A stretch of DNA of 64,000 nt, from the NCBI GenBank assembly GCA_035934555.1, contig DASYXT010000118.1:210377-274376 (forward strand), read 5' to 3'. The notes beneath the pieces are model-generated. The model was not told the origin of the DNA. It saw only the letters and a program-made list of their open reading frames with translations, and did not search any database. This document shows, one piece after another, positions 51,093 through 59,211 of the stretch (the first letter of the stretch is position 1; each line of letters starts with the position of its first letter). The translations under genes and the position numbers were made by a program. Source of the DNA: DASYXT01 sp035934555 (GTDB lineage: Bacteria > Verrucomicrobiota > Verrucomicrobiia > Limisphaerales > UBA8199).

Positions 51093-53729
51093 TCAGCCGC
51101 TCTTCTTGGAGAGAATGGCTTGGGCCCGCTGCTTGCCTTGGGCGAAGGCGGCTGAATCGGCTAACAATTCCATTTCTTTCAACAGCGCGTGGCAGTTCTT
51201 GCCGCCTCGCGCTTCTCCGACGTGCGCCCATTGGGAAGCTTCTGCTTCGTCCTTCGGCACAAGCTCTCCTGTGTAGAGAATCTTGGCCAGCAAGTAACAG
51301 GCTTCTTCGGTGCTCTCCTGCAGCGCCGCCTTGCGCAGCCAATCGGCTGCCTCGGTCGCTGCAGCGCCTTTGCTCAACATAAGAAGATTGCGGGCATAAT
51401 TCTCCTGGAAAAGCGAGTTACCCTTGTTGGCGCCATCCCTTAGCATTGTCATGGCTTCATCGTTGTCGCCGCGCTCAAAGAGAACGTTAACCAGCGTCAT
51501 TTGCGCGCCCGGATTGCCGGCTGCCGCCTGCTGGCGTAACTCCTGTTCGGTCATCTGACCCGCTTTGGCCAGGTCCCGTCTGAATTGCATTTGGGACATC
51601 AGGTCCGCTTTAAGGCCAGGGTTCTGTTGAGCGGCCCCGAGCTTGATGGCCTTGTCGATGTGTTCGGCGGCCTTCGCGTGCTCATTGAGAGCGCTATAGG
51701 TGGCGCCCAGCGCCTGATGGACAGCAGGGTTATTGGGTGACAGCGCTTCCGCCTGCTGCAGCCAGCTCAGGGCAGTGCCATAATGGCTCCGATGAAGCTC
51801 GATAGCCGCGCGGCCGAAGTAATAGTCCCAACGATTGGTGCATGCTGGCGGCAGGGCCTTCCAGAGCGTTTCTGCTTCGTCCACCTGCGCGAGCGTTGAC
51901 AGCCTCACCACTATCACCATGCGGCTCCACAGGTCTTCCGGATCCAACTTCTGCGCCACTCTCACTTTTGGCAGGTCCTCCACCTGCAACAGGTGATGAG
52001 CAATCGCCTGCACGTCATTCAGCATCCGGTATTTGTCCTCCGGATCTCCCAGTACGCCGAGGCTCGGATCGAACTGAATGATCTGGCCGTCTTGAACCTG
52101 GATTGCCGCGCGGTCGTGATAACCGGAAGCCGCCTCGCTGACGAACTCGACGTGCACCAGCCAGGCCGATAACCCGATGCTGCGCGCCAGAGCCACCAGC
52201 CGCGAGGCATACTGATGACAAACCGGCAACGGTCCTGGCTGGAGCGTATTGGTGCTTTGGTGCTCGCTCTGGAGCCGCTGTTCGATCACCGCGGCGAACA
52301 GGACCGCTGCTTTGAGCGTCGAATTGGTCAGCCCCGCGGTTAGGCCTCGTGCCTCGGCAGTGATTGCTTCGGTCACCTCCAGCGGGTTCTCGACCAGGCT
52401 TTGTTCCGCAGGAGTCAAACGTTTGGCCAGTTCCGCCGCCAATTCCGGGGACGAAAAAAGCCGCGGCAACGGATTGGTTGTTGTGAGTCCGGGCGGGTAA
52501 CTCAACCAAAAGCTGGCGTCCATTTCGCCCACCAGGTTGCGCGCGTATTCGTTGGTCATGCCGCACCGATGCAGCCAAAGCAGTTCCCGTGAGATGAAAG
52601 CAATGCATTTGGCCTGAACCGCAGCGAGCAAAACCAGGCCATGGACGTCAGGCCCTTGCTCGTCATCAAGCGGACCCAGCTCCTGGAGGAGCTTCCCGGC
52701 AGCCTCTTGTTCGCCCTGGGCCGCCAGCGCGCCCGCCAGCGCTGCCGTCGAGACCGGCTCTTCCGGGAGATCCTCATGGGCTTGCCGGGCGACCGGTTTC
52801 AACTCGCGCCATCGTCCCTCGCTGGCCCAGACCGGGAACATCAGCCCGGCCGCACTTGGACAGCCGGGGTGTACCTTTAGCGCCTGCAGGCAGGCCTTTT
52901 CCCGCTCTTCGTCCGCCTCGGAACCGCTGAGGCCAACGGCCACTCCGATATAGCCCCAGCACATTTCCGGCGCCAATTTCATCAGTTTGCGGGCCTCGGC
53001 CAACGCCTCTTTCGGCCGCTTGGACTCAAATAAAGTGTCCATCAGGGCCACTCGGGCGTTGGGGTAATTCGGTTCAGTGGCGAGCACCGCGCGCAAACCG
53101 TCAATGATCACCTCATTGGATACCCCGCACTCCCGCGCGCGAGCCACAGCCACAACCTTGTCCATCGCCTCGTTGGAGACTCGATATCTTTTCGACAGCT
53201 CCTTAAACTTCGGATTTGGAACAACCCCCAAAGCCGCGCAAATCTTCTCCGCCATGGCGCTGAACAGGTCCTGGCTCGAAGCTTCTTTAAAGATAAGCAC
53301 CTGCTCCTTGGAATCTCCCCCGGGCCCAGTAATCCGCACCTCAACCTGCCAGCCTTTTTCGTCCCGGTTGTAGCCGCCGGACACCAGCCTCTCCAACCGC
53401 AGCTCGTGGGCAACTTTGGCGGCGAGTTCAGCACCGACCACTTGCTGTCCATCCCAGCCGTTGCTGGTAAGCGCGGTCAGGACTTTGCTATGGGAGACAT
53501 CCAACCACGGCGGTTTAGCCTCCTCCAATTCGCTCGCGAGGCGGTCGCCGAATGCCTTTCGCCACGCATCGAGATTGGTTTGGCCACTCAGGTTAATGAA
53601 TGGCAGCAAGCCTACCCGTGTTTTGTTCGTTTGGTCCGCAAGCAGCGAGGCACAGCAGAAAACCAGCACAGCACAGATCTGCAACGCTCTGCGAGCCCTA
53701 TAGCCCACCGCTTCTGATACGATGCCCAT
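51093..53729 (-). CDS. Exported TolB-like/transglutaminase-like/TPR/Sel1 protein
   Basis: 878 residues from the ATG at 53729, chosen for its signal peptide (RRALQICAVLVFCCASLLAD). Residues ~40-165 resemble a TolB N-terminal/CsgG-type domain (VGLLPFINLSGQTNLDAW). TPR helices occupy ~180-440. Residues ~485-600 look like a transglutaminase core with Cys504 (PVCHQYASR), His538 (SGYHDRA) and Asp554 (IIQFDPSLG) in triad order. More TPRs and Sel1 repeats (AAAGNPGAQMTLVNVLFERG) follow. It may be an envelope protease or protein cross-linking enzyme; whether it is catalytic is unproven. It is divergent from the SPW-type gene. Confidence 0.85.
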   Translation of the reverse strand: MGIVSEAVGYRARRALQICAVLVFCCASLLADQTNKTRVGLLPFINLSGQTNLDAWRKAFGDRLASELEEAKPPWLDVSHSKVLTALTSNGWDGQQVVGAELAAKVAHELRLERLVSGGYNRDEKGWQVEVRITGPGGDSKEQVLIFKEASSQDLFSAMAEKICAALGVVPNPKFKELSKRYRVSNEAMDKVVAVARARECGVSNEVIIDGLRAVLATEPNYPNARVALMDTLFESKRPKEALAEARKLMKLAPEMCWGYIGVAVGLSGSEADEEREKACLQALKVHPGCPSAAGLMFPVWASEGRWRELKPVARQAHEDLPEEPVSTAALAGALAAQGEQEAAGKLLQELGPLDDEQGPDVHGLVLLAAVQAKCIAFISRELLWLHRCGMTNEYARNLVGEMDASFWLSYPPGLTTTNPLPRLFSSPELAAELAKRLTPAEQSLVENPLEVTEAITAEARGLTAGLTNSTLKAAVLFAAVIEQRLQSEHQSTNTLQPGPLPVCHQYASRLVALARSIGLSAWLVHVEFVSEAASGYHDRAAIQVQDGQIIQFDPSLGVLGDPEDKYRMLNDVQAIAHHLLQVEDLPKVRVAQKLDPEDLWSRMVIVVRLSTLAQVDEAETLWKALPPACTNRWDYYFGRAAIELHRSHYGTALSWLQQAEALSPNNPAVHQALGATYSALNEHAKAAEHIDKAIKLGAAQQNPGLKADLMSQMQFRRDLAKAGQMTEQELRQQAAAGNPGAQMTLVNVLFERGDNDEAMTMLRDGANKGNSLFQENYARNLLMLSKGAAATEAADWLRKAALQESTEEACYLLAKILYTGELVPKDEAEASQWAHVGEARGGKNCHALLKEMELLADSAAFAQGKQRAQAILSKKSG

Positions 53730-53944
53730 AAGCTCAGAGGGAATAGTGTGGCGCGCAAGTGCAATTGTAAAGCAAAAAAATTCCGCGCGTCGGCACTCAT
53801 GCGCCCAAGAAGACCTCACCACTCCGAGATAGCTCGGCCGCGCTTCACCCATGCAGGTCCACAAGTTGAGCAGGGGCGTCAACGAGTTTGTTAGTTGAAA
53901 ATCCAGCGCCCACAGGTCAAGCTTAACCTCAGACACAAAATGCT

Positions 53945-54292
53945 ATGAATACGGCAACAACGAGCAGACGCCCGTGCATCGGCGCTGAGGTGGTCAATGT
54001 CCTGTTGGGCATCAGCATGGTTTTATCGCCTTTTATTTTCGGGTTTAGCCGAAGCGTGGAAAGGTGGAATAATATCGCCGTTGGGATTGCGCTGGTGCTG
54101 GTCGCGCTGCTCAGCGGATGGGTCGATGAAGCGTACGCGTTTTTAGTTGTGCCTGTGTGCGCGTGGCTCTTTTTCTCGCCGTTTGTGCTGGGCTTTTCAT
54201 CGGCAGCGTTTATCGCGTTCAATGTGCCCATGGCCTTTGTGATCATCGCCGCCGGAGCGGCCAGCGAGGGCTTGCGCGAGCCTAATGCCTGA
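53945..54292 (+). CDS. Small SPW-repeat-type membrane protein
   Basis: 115 residues with four membrane segments in two similar halves. Each half has the SPW-repeat pattern, here LSPFIFGFS and FSPFVLGFS, with Phe for the Trp that names the family. The first half continues VERWNNIAVGIALVLVALLSG. The function of SPW proteins is not established. It is divergent from the TPR/Sel1 gene, with a 215-base gap holding both promoters. The first in-frame ATG is used; no clear Shine-Dalgarno. Confidence 0.8.
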   Translation: MNTATTSRRPCIGAEVVNVLLGISMVLSPFIFGFSRSVERWNNIAVGIALVLVALLSGWVDEAYAFLVVPVCAWLFFSPFVLGFSSAAFIAFNVPMAFVIIAAGAASEGLREPNA

Positions 54293-54345
54293 CCCGCGGG
54301 CCGACCCCCGGTCTGAAGTTCCATACGCTATGAGGTGAACGAGCC

Positions 54346-54696
54346 TCAGCGAAGCGGCAGGTAGGTAACGCGGTCGGAAAAGTCGGTCGGTTCGCCCGCT
54401 TTTGCGGTCAGTTCGAGTTCATCAATGAATTGGCCAATCGAAAGGGCAAGCTAAGGGGCGTAGATGACTCCGGCGAAGCACCTTCCTTCCCGCTGCCTTG
54501 CAGCCGCCTCTGCCAGAAGGTCCTCATCCTGAGAAAACAGGACTCGATTAAGGTTCGAAGCCCGATCCAGGAGATCATGATCCTCCCAGCGCGCTGTGCC
54601 GTCTTCCTGCGCGGTTAGCACCTCAACCGCGCGGCGGCGCAATCCGCGGGTGATCGGACGGGGCACATGAACATCCATGTAGAGCGAAACGCTCAC
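54346..54696 (-). pseudogene. DUF5615 PIN-like toxin with an in-frame amber stop
   Basis: The first 81 codons encode a DUF5615-type protein (SVSLYMDVHVPRPITRGLRRR, then VLFSQDEDLLAEAAARQREG and CFAGVIYAP) with early Asp residues of the PIN-like site. A TAG at 54451-54453 ends it, but the same frame continues without another stop for 35 codons (LALSIGQFIDELELTAKAGE then PTDFSDRVTYLPLR) to TGA at 54346-54348. That tail is the usual C-terminus of this family, so one base change appears to have cut the gene. The start overlaps the antitoxin stop by 4 bases. It may make a truncated, inactive toxin. Confidence 0.88.
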
Positions 54697-55004
54697 TTGC
54701 GGGCCAAGCGGTCGCGCAATTCGCCGCGGCCAATCTGGCCCTTAGCCTCCGAGCGAAGGCGCTGGTAGGTCGCCATTTGACGTTGTAGCTGCTCATCCAG
54801 CTCGGCTTTGTGATCGTAGTAGAACGAAAGCGCGGCGTGAATCTGTGCCAAGGCGAGGTGGGGGTGGGCCGCGTGAATTTCTTCAGCATCCCAACCGTAA
54901 CCAGAATGCTCTGCGGCCACTTCGATAACCTTGGTATTGGTCTCCGCGATCCAAGCCACTCCGCGCTCATCACGCTGGATGTACCTTATCGGCTGCACTG
55001 TCAT
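54693..55004 (-). CDS. DUF433-family antitoxin
   Basis: 103 residues. DUF433 proteins are small helical DNA-binding antitoxins commonly paired with DUF5615 toxins. Family features: RYIQRDERGVAWIAETNTKV, then GWDAEEIHAAHPHLALAQIH with helix-turn-helix character, and FYYDHKAELDEQL. The Lys/Arg-rich C-terminus (KGQIGRGELRDRLARK) may contact the toxin. Its stop overlaps the toxin start by 4 bases (ATGA), the normal operon structure. The toxin is interrupted, so this antitoxin may be a remnant. It sits next to a DUF2167 pair on the same strand. Confidence 0.85.
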   Translation of the reverse strand: MTVQPIRYIQRDERGVAWIAETNTKVIEVAAEHSGYGWDAEEIHAAHPHLALAQIHAALSFYYDHKAELDEQLQRQMATYQRLRSEAKGQIGRGELRDRLARK

Positions 55005-55134
55005 GGGTCAAAGGTACGGGGGAACGCAAAAAGCGAAAGCTGAAAGTTGGGACGGAATGGGGTCCCCGTTTCCGCAAAACGTAGTGGCCGAACGACAGCG
55101 CCGCCCCAAAACATCCGGTTATGCGGTGACCCGT

Positions 55135-56301
55135 TCATTGCCCAGCGGGAAGGCTGATCCGCAACAGAGCCACTCCGCCGCAGTCCTGACAGACGCCCGT
55201 GGGCGAAGTGAACTGGGCCAGGCACCTGGGACAATACGACACGCAGCCCGGCTCGGTCAGCAGCGGCGGCCGCATTAATTCTTCGGGAGCGATCCCATTT
55301 TCCCCCAGGAACGACTCGACTTCGCTCAGGCATAACTTGCGCCAGGACGCTTCCGCTTCGGCCGCGCGCGGCTCGCCAGCCGGGCTGGTCGGCAAGCCGG
55401 GATGCCGCAATTCTCTCAAAAGCGCGGCGGCAAAAGCGCGGAACTGGCGCGGCTGGCAAAAGTTTTGCGCGACGGCCAGCGGATGAAACCGCTCGAGCAA
55501 CGGCCGGCTCAGCAAATCCAGCGCACGCACTGCGCTCACCGGAGAAAGCAACACAATTAGAAAATGGGTGAAACGCTCCTCCTCCGCTTCGGGAAAGAAC
55601 ACCCGGTGCAGCCGCCGGAAAGCGACCGCAATCGTGACCGTGAAAGCCACTAATACGGCCAACAACACCGGCCACGAACCGCTCAGGCCAAAGTGCCCGA
55701 TGCTCAAGGGCACCGCAATAAACAGATACAGAAACAACCCATTGGTCAACAGCCGCAGCGGGGTGGCCGCCAGCTTAAATTCCTGCCAACGCTGCGCGAC
55801 TAACCGGCTTTGCAGACTTTCGTGCAGCAGCTTTTGTAGCGCGGCCTGGCGCCTGGCCAGCGGCAATTCCTTCAGCGTCCGCAGGGTATCTGCCAGGTGG
55901 GCCGCCAGCCCCGGCGTTGCTGCTTTGAGCAAGGGTTCCCCGTTGACGTGCACGCCGGCGCCGCGCGCCTCGACACGCAGCATTTGGTCCCAACCAATGC
56001 ATTTGCCCGTCTGCGGCGGACGCCACCCGGGATTCAGGCTTGAGGGCACAAACGCCAGGACCGCTTCCGGCGAAAGGGAAACCGGCAGTTGATGTGTAAT
56101 GAAGACGGAACCCAAGGGCGGCAACGGCGCAGCCAGAATGAACCCGCCGCGCGCGTTACCCAGCAAGGTGCCGGGATGCACCACCTGCCAGCGGTATCCC
56201 AACCAGGTGCGAATGCCGGCCGACCCGCGGCGCAACCAGCACGCGCAATCCCACAGGTACAACAGCGCCAAAACCAGGAACAGCAACTCAAGCTCGGTCA
56301 T
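55135..56301 (-). CDS. Membrane protein with C-terminal zinc ribbon
   Basis: 388 residues. An N-terminal helix (ELELLFLVLALLYLWDCACW), a soluble region, then two or three membrane helices around 180-235 (LRLLTNGLFLYLFIAVPLSI, SWPVLLAVLVAFTVTIAVAF). The C-terminus has a CxxC...CxxC zinc-ribbon-like motif (CPRCLAQFTSPTGVCQDCGG). I do not recognise a named family. It is 28 bases downstream of the DUF2167 gene on the same strand, so they are probably one operon with related envelope roles. Confidence 0.8.
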   Translation of the reverse strand: MTELELLFLVLALLYLWDCACWLRRGSAGIRTWLGYRWQVVHPGTLLGNARGGFILAAPLPPLGSVFITHQLPVSLSPEAVLAFVPSSLNPGWRPPQTGKCIGWDQMLRVEARGAGVHVNGEPLLKAATPGLAAHLADTLRTLKELPLARRQAALQKLLHESLQSRLVAQRWQEFKLAATPLRLLTNGLFLYLFIAVPLSIGHFGLSGSWPVLLAVLVAFTVTIAVAFRRLHRVFFPEAEEERFTHFLIVLLSPVSAVRALDLLSRPLLERFHPLAVAQNFCQPRQFRAFAAALLRELRHPGLPTSPAGEPRAAEAEASWRKLCLSEVESFLGENGIAPEELMRPPLLTEPGCVSYCPRCLAQFTSPTGVCQDCGGVALLRISLPAGQ

Positions 56302-56329
56302 CGAGTTAGCCGCAAAGAGCCAAAACCAG

Positions 56330-57190
56330 TCAGGCCTGCGGTTTCTCCTTGTTGCGTGAGAACAACTTTTTGAGCGAGCCCATGACCGCTGCGAAGCCGA
56401 CGACCACCAGTTTCCACCCCTTTTTAAGGAAAACCAGCAGCCAGGTGAGCATGCCCAACTTGGCCGCGCCCACCGCCGCGCCGCCGAGCACCAGTGCTGC
56501 CAGCCCGTATTTGGCCACCTTGTCCCCCGGCCGGTATTCGGCGTAGCCCTGTCCGTACTGATAGGAGTAGCCGGCCAAAAGCTGCCGGAATTGCGGCAGC
56601 GTGTCCTTCAATTGCGCCGGGTCGGTAATCAGCACCACCTGCATTACACCTTTGCGGCCGAGCAAGCGCGTATTGTAATTGAGCAACTGCTCCCCGCCCA
56701 CGGACCCGCGGATGGCCCATTCCAGGTTGTGCGACACCGGATCGTAACGCGGTGGCAGGTCCCAGCCGATTACCTCGATGGGCGGGTTGCCGGCTTTGAC
56801 CCGGCTCTCATTGGCGGCGGCGGTTCCTTGCTTGATCGACTCGAGCAGCTTGTCGGCATTGAGTTTGTCTTTATCGTCATCTTTGACGTAACCGATGTCG
56901 TTAAAGCGGAAGACCACCGCCCAATCCTGGTTGGTGGGCTTGAGAAAGCCGCACTCATTGCCGCTGACGGGTTCGCCTTCGGCCTTGAGCACTTTGCGAT
57001 AATCCGCGCCGCCGATAAATATGTAACCGGCCGGCAACTCGATTTGCGCGACGCTGCTCAGCGGCGCTTTTGCCGGCCCGCGCAGCACGTTGGGCTTGGC
57101 TCGGGGCGGATCGGTCTGAGCACCCACCGAGCCGGCGGATAGCAACAAAATGGAACCGAGCAGCGGGAGAAGTTGGAAATAGGATTTCAT
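56330..57190 (-). CDS. DUF2167 membrane-anchored protein
   Basis: 286 residues from the ATG at 57190, chosen because a signal peptide starts there (LLPLLGSILLLSAGSVGAQT); the frame extends to 57283. The periplasmic part has DUF2167 features: IELPAGYIFIGGADYRKVL, DWAVVFRFNDIGYVKDDDKD and GWDLPPRYDPVSHNLEWAI. The C-terminus has two hydrophobic segments (YGLAALVLGGAAVGAAKLG and LTWLLVFLKKGWKLVVVGF). The function of the family is unknown. It is the first gene of a unit with the zinc-ribbon membrane protein. Confidence 0.87.
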   Translation of the reverse strand: MKSYFQLLPLLGSILLLSAGSVGAQTDPPRAKPNVLRGPAKAPLSSVAQIELPAGYIFIGGADYRKVLKAEGEPVSGNECGFLKPTNQDWAVVFRFNDIGYVKDDDKDKLNADKLLESIKQGTAAANESRVKAGNPPIEVIGWDLPPRYDPVSHNLEWAIRGSVGGEQLLNYNTRLLGRKGVMQVVLITDPAQLKDTLPQFRQLLAGYSYQYGQGYAEYRPGDKVAKYGLAALVLGGAAVGAAKLGMLTWLLVFLKKGWKLVVVGFAAVMGSLKKLFSRNKEKPQA

Positions 57191-57573
57191 GATTCGGCTA
57201 TTATCCCGGGAATCACCGGCCTCCTGGCAAAACCCACCCGCGATAATAATGCCCGTGGTACCTTGAGGCCGCTGATTCGTCAATAACTTCTACTGAAACT
57301 CTGAGGTTGCTACGATTTGACGAACACCAGCCGGGGGTGAAACTGGAAAGTCTGACATCATGCCCCCCCCCGGGGGGGGGATTAAGTGGAAATATGTCCG
57401 GGGGGGTTACCTGCGGGAAGTTGCCGGTACGAGGGCGAGGGAGGCGCTCGATGCGGACAGCAAAGCGCCCCCAAGCCCTCCCAGTCAGGCCTAATTGTCG
57501 AAATGACGAGACGTGATCCCGATGTTGAATGTTAGGCAATCGGTGGTCAGAGCGGGTCAGTATTTCGCGGAGA
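57191..57573. other. 383-bp gap with structured sequence, no gene
   Basis: Holds a C9G9 palindrome (57363-57380), an 8-bp inverted repeat TTCGTCAA (57276-57283) / TTGACGAA (57317-57324), and a second G-run soon after. I recognise no riboswitch, RNA gene or coding frame. Confidence 0.5.
57363..57380. repeat. C9G9 homopolymer palindrome
   Basis: Nine C followed by nine G, self-complementary, in the gap between a DUF2167 gene and a Cys-rich gene. Likely unstable in length and able to form a cruciform or quadruplex; also a typical place for sequencing error. Confidence 0.9.
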
Positions 57574-58005
57574 TTAGTTCGTGGCGCAGCAGGCGGCGGG
57601 GTTCGGGGCGCCGGCTGCGCATTTGTGGGTGGCGAGGGTGTGCCTGGCTTTGTCTTCGCCGGCCAGGGTCAGCTTAGTCTCGCAAGCGGTGCAGGTGTGC
57701 CAGGGCACTTTTTGGGTGGCGGATTTGGCGAGAACCTGGCCGGCCTTGACCTGGCGGTTCACTTGGGTCGTGAGGACATCGGAACACTTGGGGCAGGCCA
57801 TGAGGGGCAACATGGCGGGAGAGGGAGCGGGAGACGCTTTCGGCTGATTTAGCATCTGGCGGACTTTCGGGGAGGCGGCGATGCCGTGATGACCGGCGGG
57901 TATGTATTGGGCGGTGGCGTTGCCGGCAAGGACGAGGGCGGCCAGGGCGAGTACGGCGAGAGCGATTTTCGAGGAGTGATTCGTTTTCACGTTGATATCT
58001 TTCAT
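57574..58005 (-). CDS. Exported Cys-rich protein
   Basis: 143 residues from the ATG at 58005; an in-frame ATG at 58047 would add 14 residues before the signal peptide (SSKIALAVLALAALVLAGNA). The mature part is small, with a CPKC pair (LMACPKCSDVLTTQ), a CTAC pair (HTCTACETKLTLAGEDKA) and a C-terminal HKC...CC group (LATHKCAAGAPNPAACCATN). Paired cysteines suggest metal binding or disulfides outside the cytoplasm. I do not recognise a family. A 10-bp hairpin (58056-58084) lies just upstream of the earlier possible start. Confidence 0.72.
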   Translation of the reverse strand: MKDINVKTNHSSKIALAVLALAALVLAGNATAQYIPAGHHGIAASPKVRQMLNQPKASPAPSPAMLPLMACPKCSDVLTTQVNRQVKAGQVLAKSATQKVPWHTCTACETKLTLAGEDKARHTLATHKCAAGAPNPAACCATN

Positions 58006-58055
58006 TAAGGTCGTTTCGTTAGTCGGCGAGCAGTTCTCGTTCGACATCCATTACT

Positions 58056-58084
58056 ACGCCGAGGGGTTGGAAATCCCTCGGCGT
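58056..58084. promoter_or_regulatory. Hairpin upstream of the Cys-rich gene
   Basis: Perfect 10-bp stem ACGCCGAGGG / CCCTCGGCGT with a 9-base loop. It is close to the ATG at 58047 on the minus strand, where it could act as an attenuator or RNA-stability element. On the plus strand GGTTTT follows. Confidence 0.4.
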
Positions 58085-58285
58085 GGTTTTGGCAAAAGCT
58101 CACCCCTTTTTGCAGTGCAGGCAGCAACATCTGACTGGGGGGGCGGGTGGGAGAAACAGGACAGATGGAGTTCAGGTGTGGTACACCAAGTGGTGTTGAC
58201 CGGCCGGGGGACGAGGGGCGCCTGAGGGAAACCGGAAGGGATTTCTCAAGAATGAGGTGGCATGATTGGCGCTGCAAGAGGGAGC

Positions 58286-58540
58286 ATGAATAATAATCAG
58301 AAAAGGTCGGTTGAGGAGTGGTGGAGCGAGATTCCGGTACGTCGGAAGCAGATGCTTCGGCTGGTGGAGAACATGATGGAGAATCTGCGGGAGGGGCAGG
58401 TGCTTGAGGCGCGAATAAAAGCGGATGGCCTATTTGTTGCGGAGGTAGTGAATCGAGCGGAGCCCCAAGGGGCGGAGGCGGAAAGCAATTTTGGGTTGTG
58501 GCGGCCCGGGCCTGGCTGGATTGGCGGGCCAGGGAAGTAA
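58286..58540 (+). CDS. Small hypothetical protein
   Basis: 84 residues from the ATG at 58286 (an ATG at 58262 would add eight). The sequence is charged and helical in the middle (WWSEIPVRRKQMLRLVENMM, then RIKADGLFVAEVVNRAEPQG) and Gly/Pro-rich at the end. It has no signal peptide or known motif. GAGGGAG precedes the ATG very closely. It is followed by a 671-bp region full of repeats. It may be a real small gene, but coding evidence is modest. Confidence 0.4.
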   Translation: MNNNQKRSVEEWWSEIPVRRKQMLRLVENMMENLREGQVLEARIKADGLFVAEVVNRAEPQGAEAESNFGLWRPGPGWIGGPGK

Positions 58541-58805
58541 CTGCATCGGGGCGCTATTCATAACGTCTGCGCTAAACAGCGGCTCGCGCAAACGCATTCG
58601 GCCGTAATGCGTTCGCGTTGGGTTGGGAATGCATCTTGAGATAATCAAGGTGGTGGTAACAGTGTTGCGTTTTGAAGCATGGAACGGAGGGTGCGCGGAT
58701 GAGAGCCGTGCGTACCGTGGAATCGTTTACTCGGTGCCGGTGTTCCGTGCAGTTCGGAGATGGCAAGAACTGCTTCCATCCACAGGAAGGGGAGTTGTGG
58801 GGTGC

Positions 58806-58848
58806 TGACGAGAAACCCTTAAAAGGGCTGGGGCTGGCGCTCGGGGGG
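58806..58848 (+). repeat. Direct repeat A, copy 1
   Basis: TGACGAGAAACCCTTAAAAG then GGCTGGGGCTG and a C/G-rich end with a G-run. Copy 2 is at 59112-59156. It has an internal ACCC-TTAAAA-GGGT palindrome. Confidence 0.75.
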
Positions 58849-58852
58849 ATTT

Positions 58853-58918
58853 TGACAGGATTAACAGGATTAACAGGATTACGGATCCAAGGGTCCCGAT
58901 TGCATCATTGGACTGCGG
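58853..58918 (+). repeat. Direct repeat B, copy 1 (66 bp)
   Basis: Begins TGACAGGATTAACAGGATTA and ends TTGCATCATTGGACTGCGG. It matches copy 2 (58978-59043) in 63 of 66 positions by eye. The GGATTAACAGGATTAACAGG core is a 9-bp tandem repeat. Confidence 0.9.
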
Positions 58919-58977
58919 TTAATCCCATGGAGGTTGATCCCGTCGATTCTCGGCTGGGAATTCGCGGGGAGGGATTG

Positions 58978-59043
58978 TGACAGGATTAATAAGATTAACA
59001 GGATTACGGATCCAAGGGTCCTGATTGCATCATTGGACTGCGG
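58978..59043 (+). repeat. Direct repeat B, copy 2 (66 bp)
   Basis: Second copy of B; differs from copy 1 by three substitutions, two in the core (TTAATAAGATT) and one near the middle (GTCCTGAT). Confidence 0.9.
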
Positions 59044-59111
59044 TGAATCCGGTTGATAATGGGATGGACGGTGATTGGGAAACGGCGTGGGAAGGTGTTG
59101 GCCGAGGGTTG

Positions 59112-59156
59112 TGACGAGAAACCCTTAAAAGGGTTGGGGCTGCGCTCTGGGGGGGG
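59112..59156 (+). repeat. Direct repeat A, copy 2
   Basis: TGACGAGAAACCCTTAAAAG then GGTTGGGGCTG and a longer G-run. It lies 56 bases before the GH43 stop codon. Confidence 0.75.
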
Positions 59157-59211
59157 CGCCCACACCTCCATAAATGGAGGGTCTGGCTTTAAGGTATGTC
59201 GAGGAGGCTGG

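Larger units (their letters stand above)
58541..59211. other. 671-bp repeat-bearing gap, no gene
   Basis: Contains two pairs of direct repeats arranged A1-B1-B2-A2: A at 58806-58848 and 59112-59156, B at 58853-58918 and 58978-59043. No open frame in it looks coding. Confidence 0.7.

Noticed and set aside
54451..54453. Amber codon read as pyrrolysine
   Set aside because: No pyl genes or PYLIS-like structure are seen, and the family has no known pyrrolysine site.
57191..57573. Small RNA such as SRP RNA or RNase P RNA in the structured gap
   Set aside because: None of the conserved sequence blocks of those RNAs could be found.
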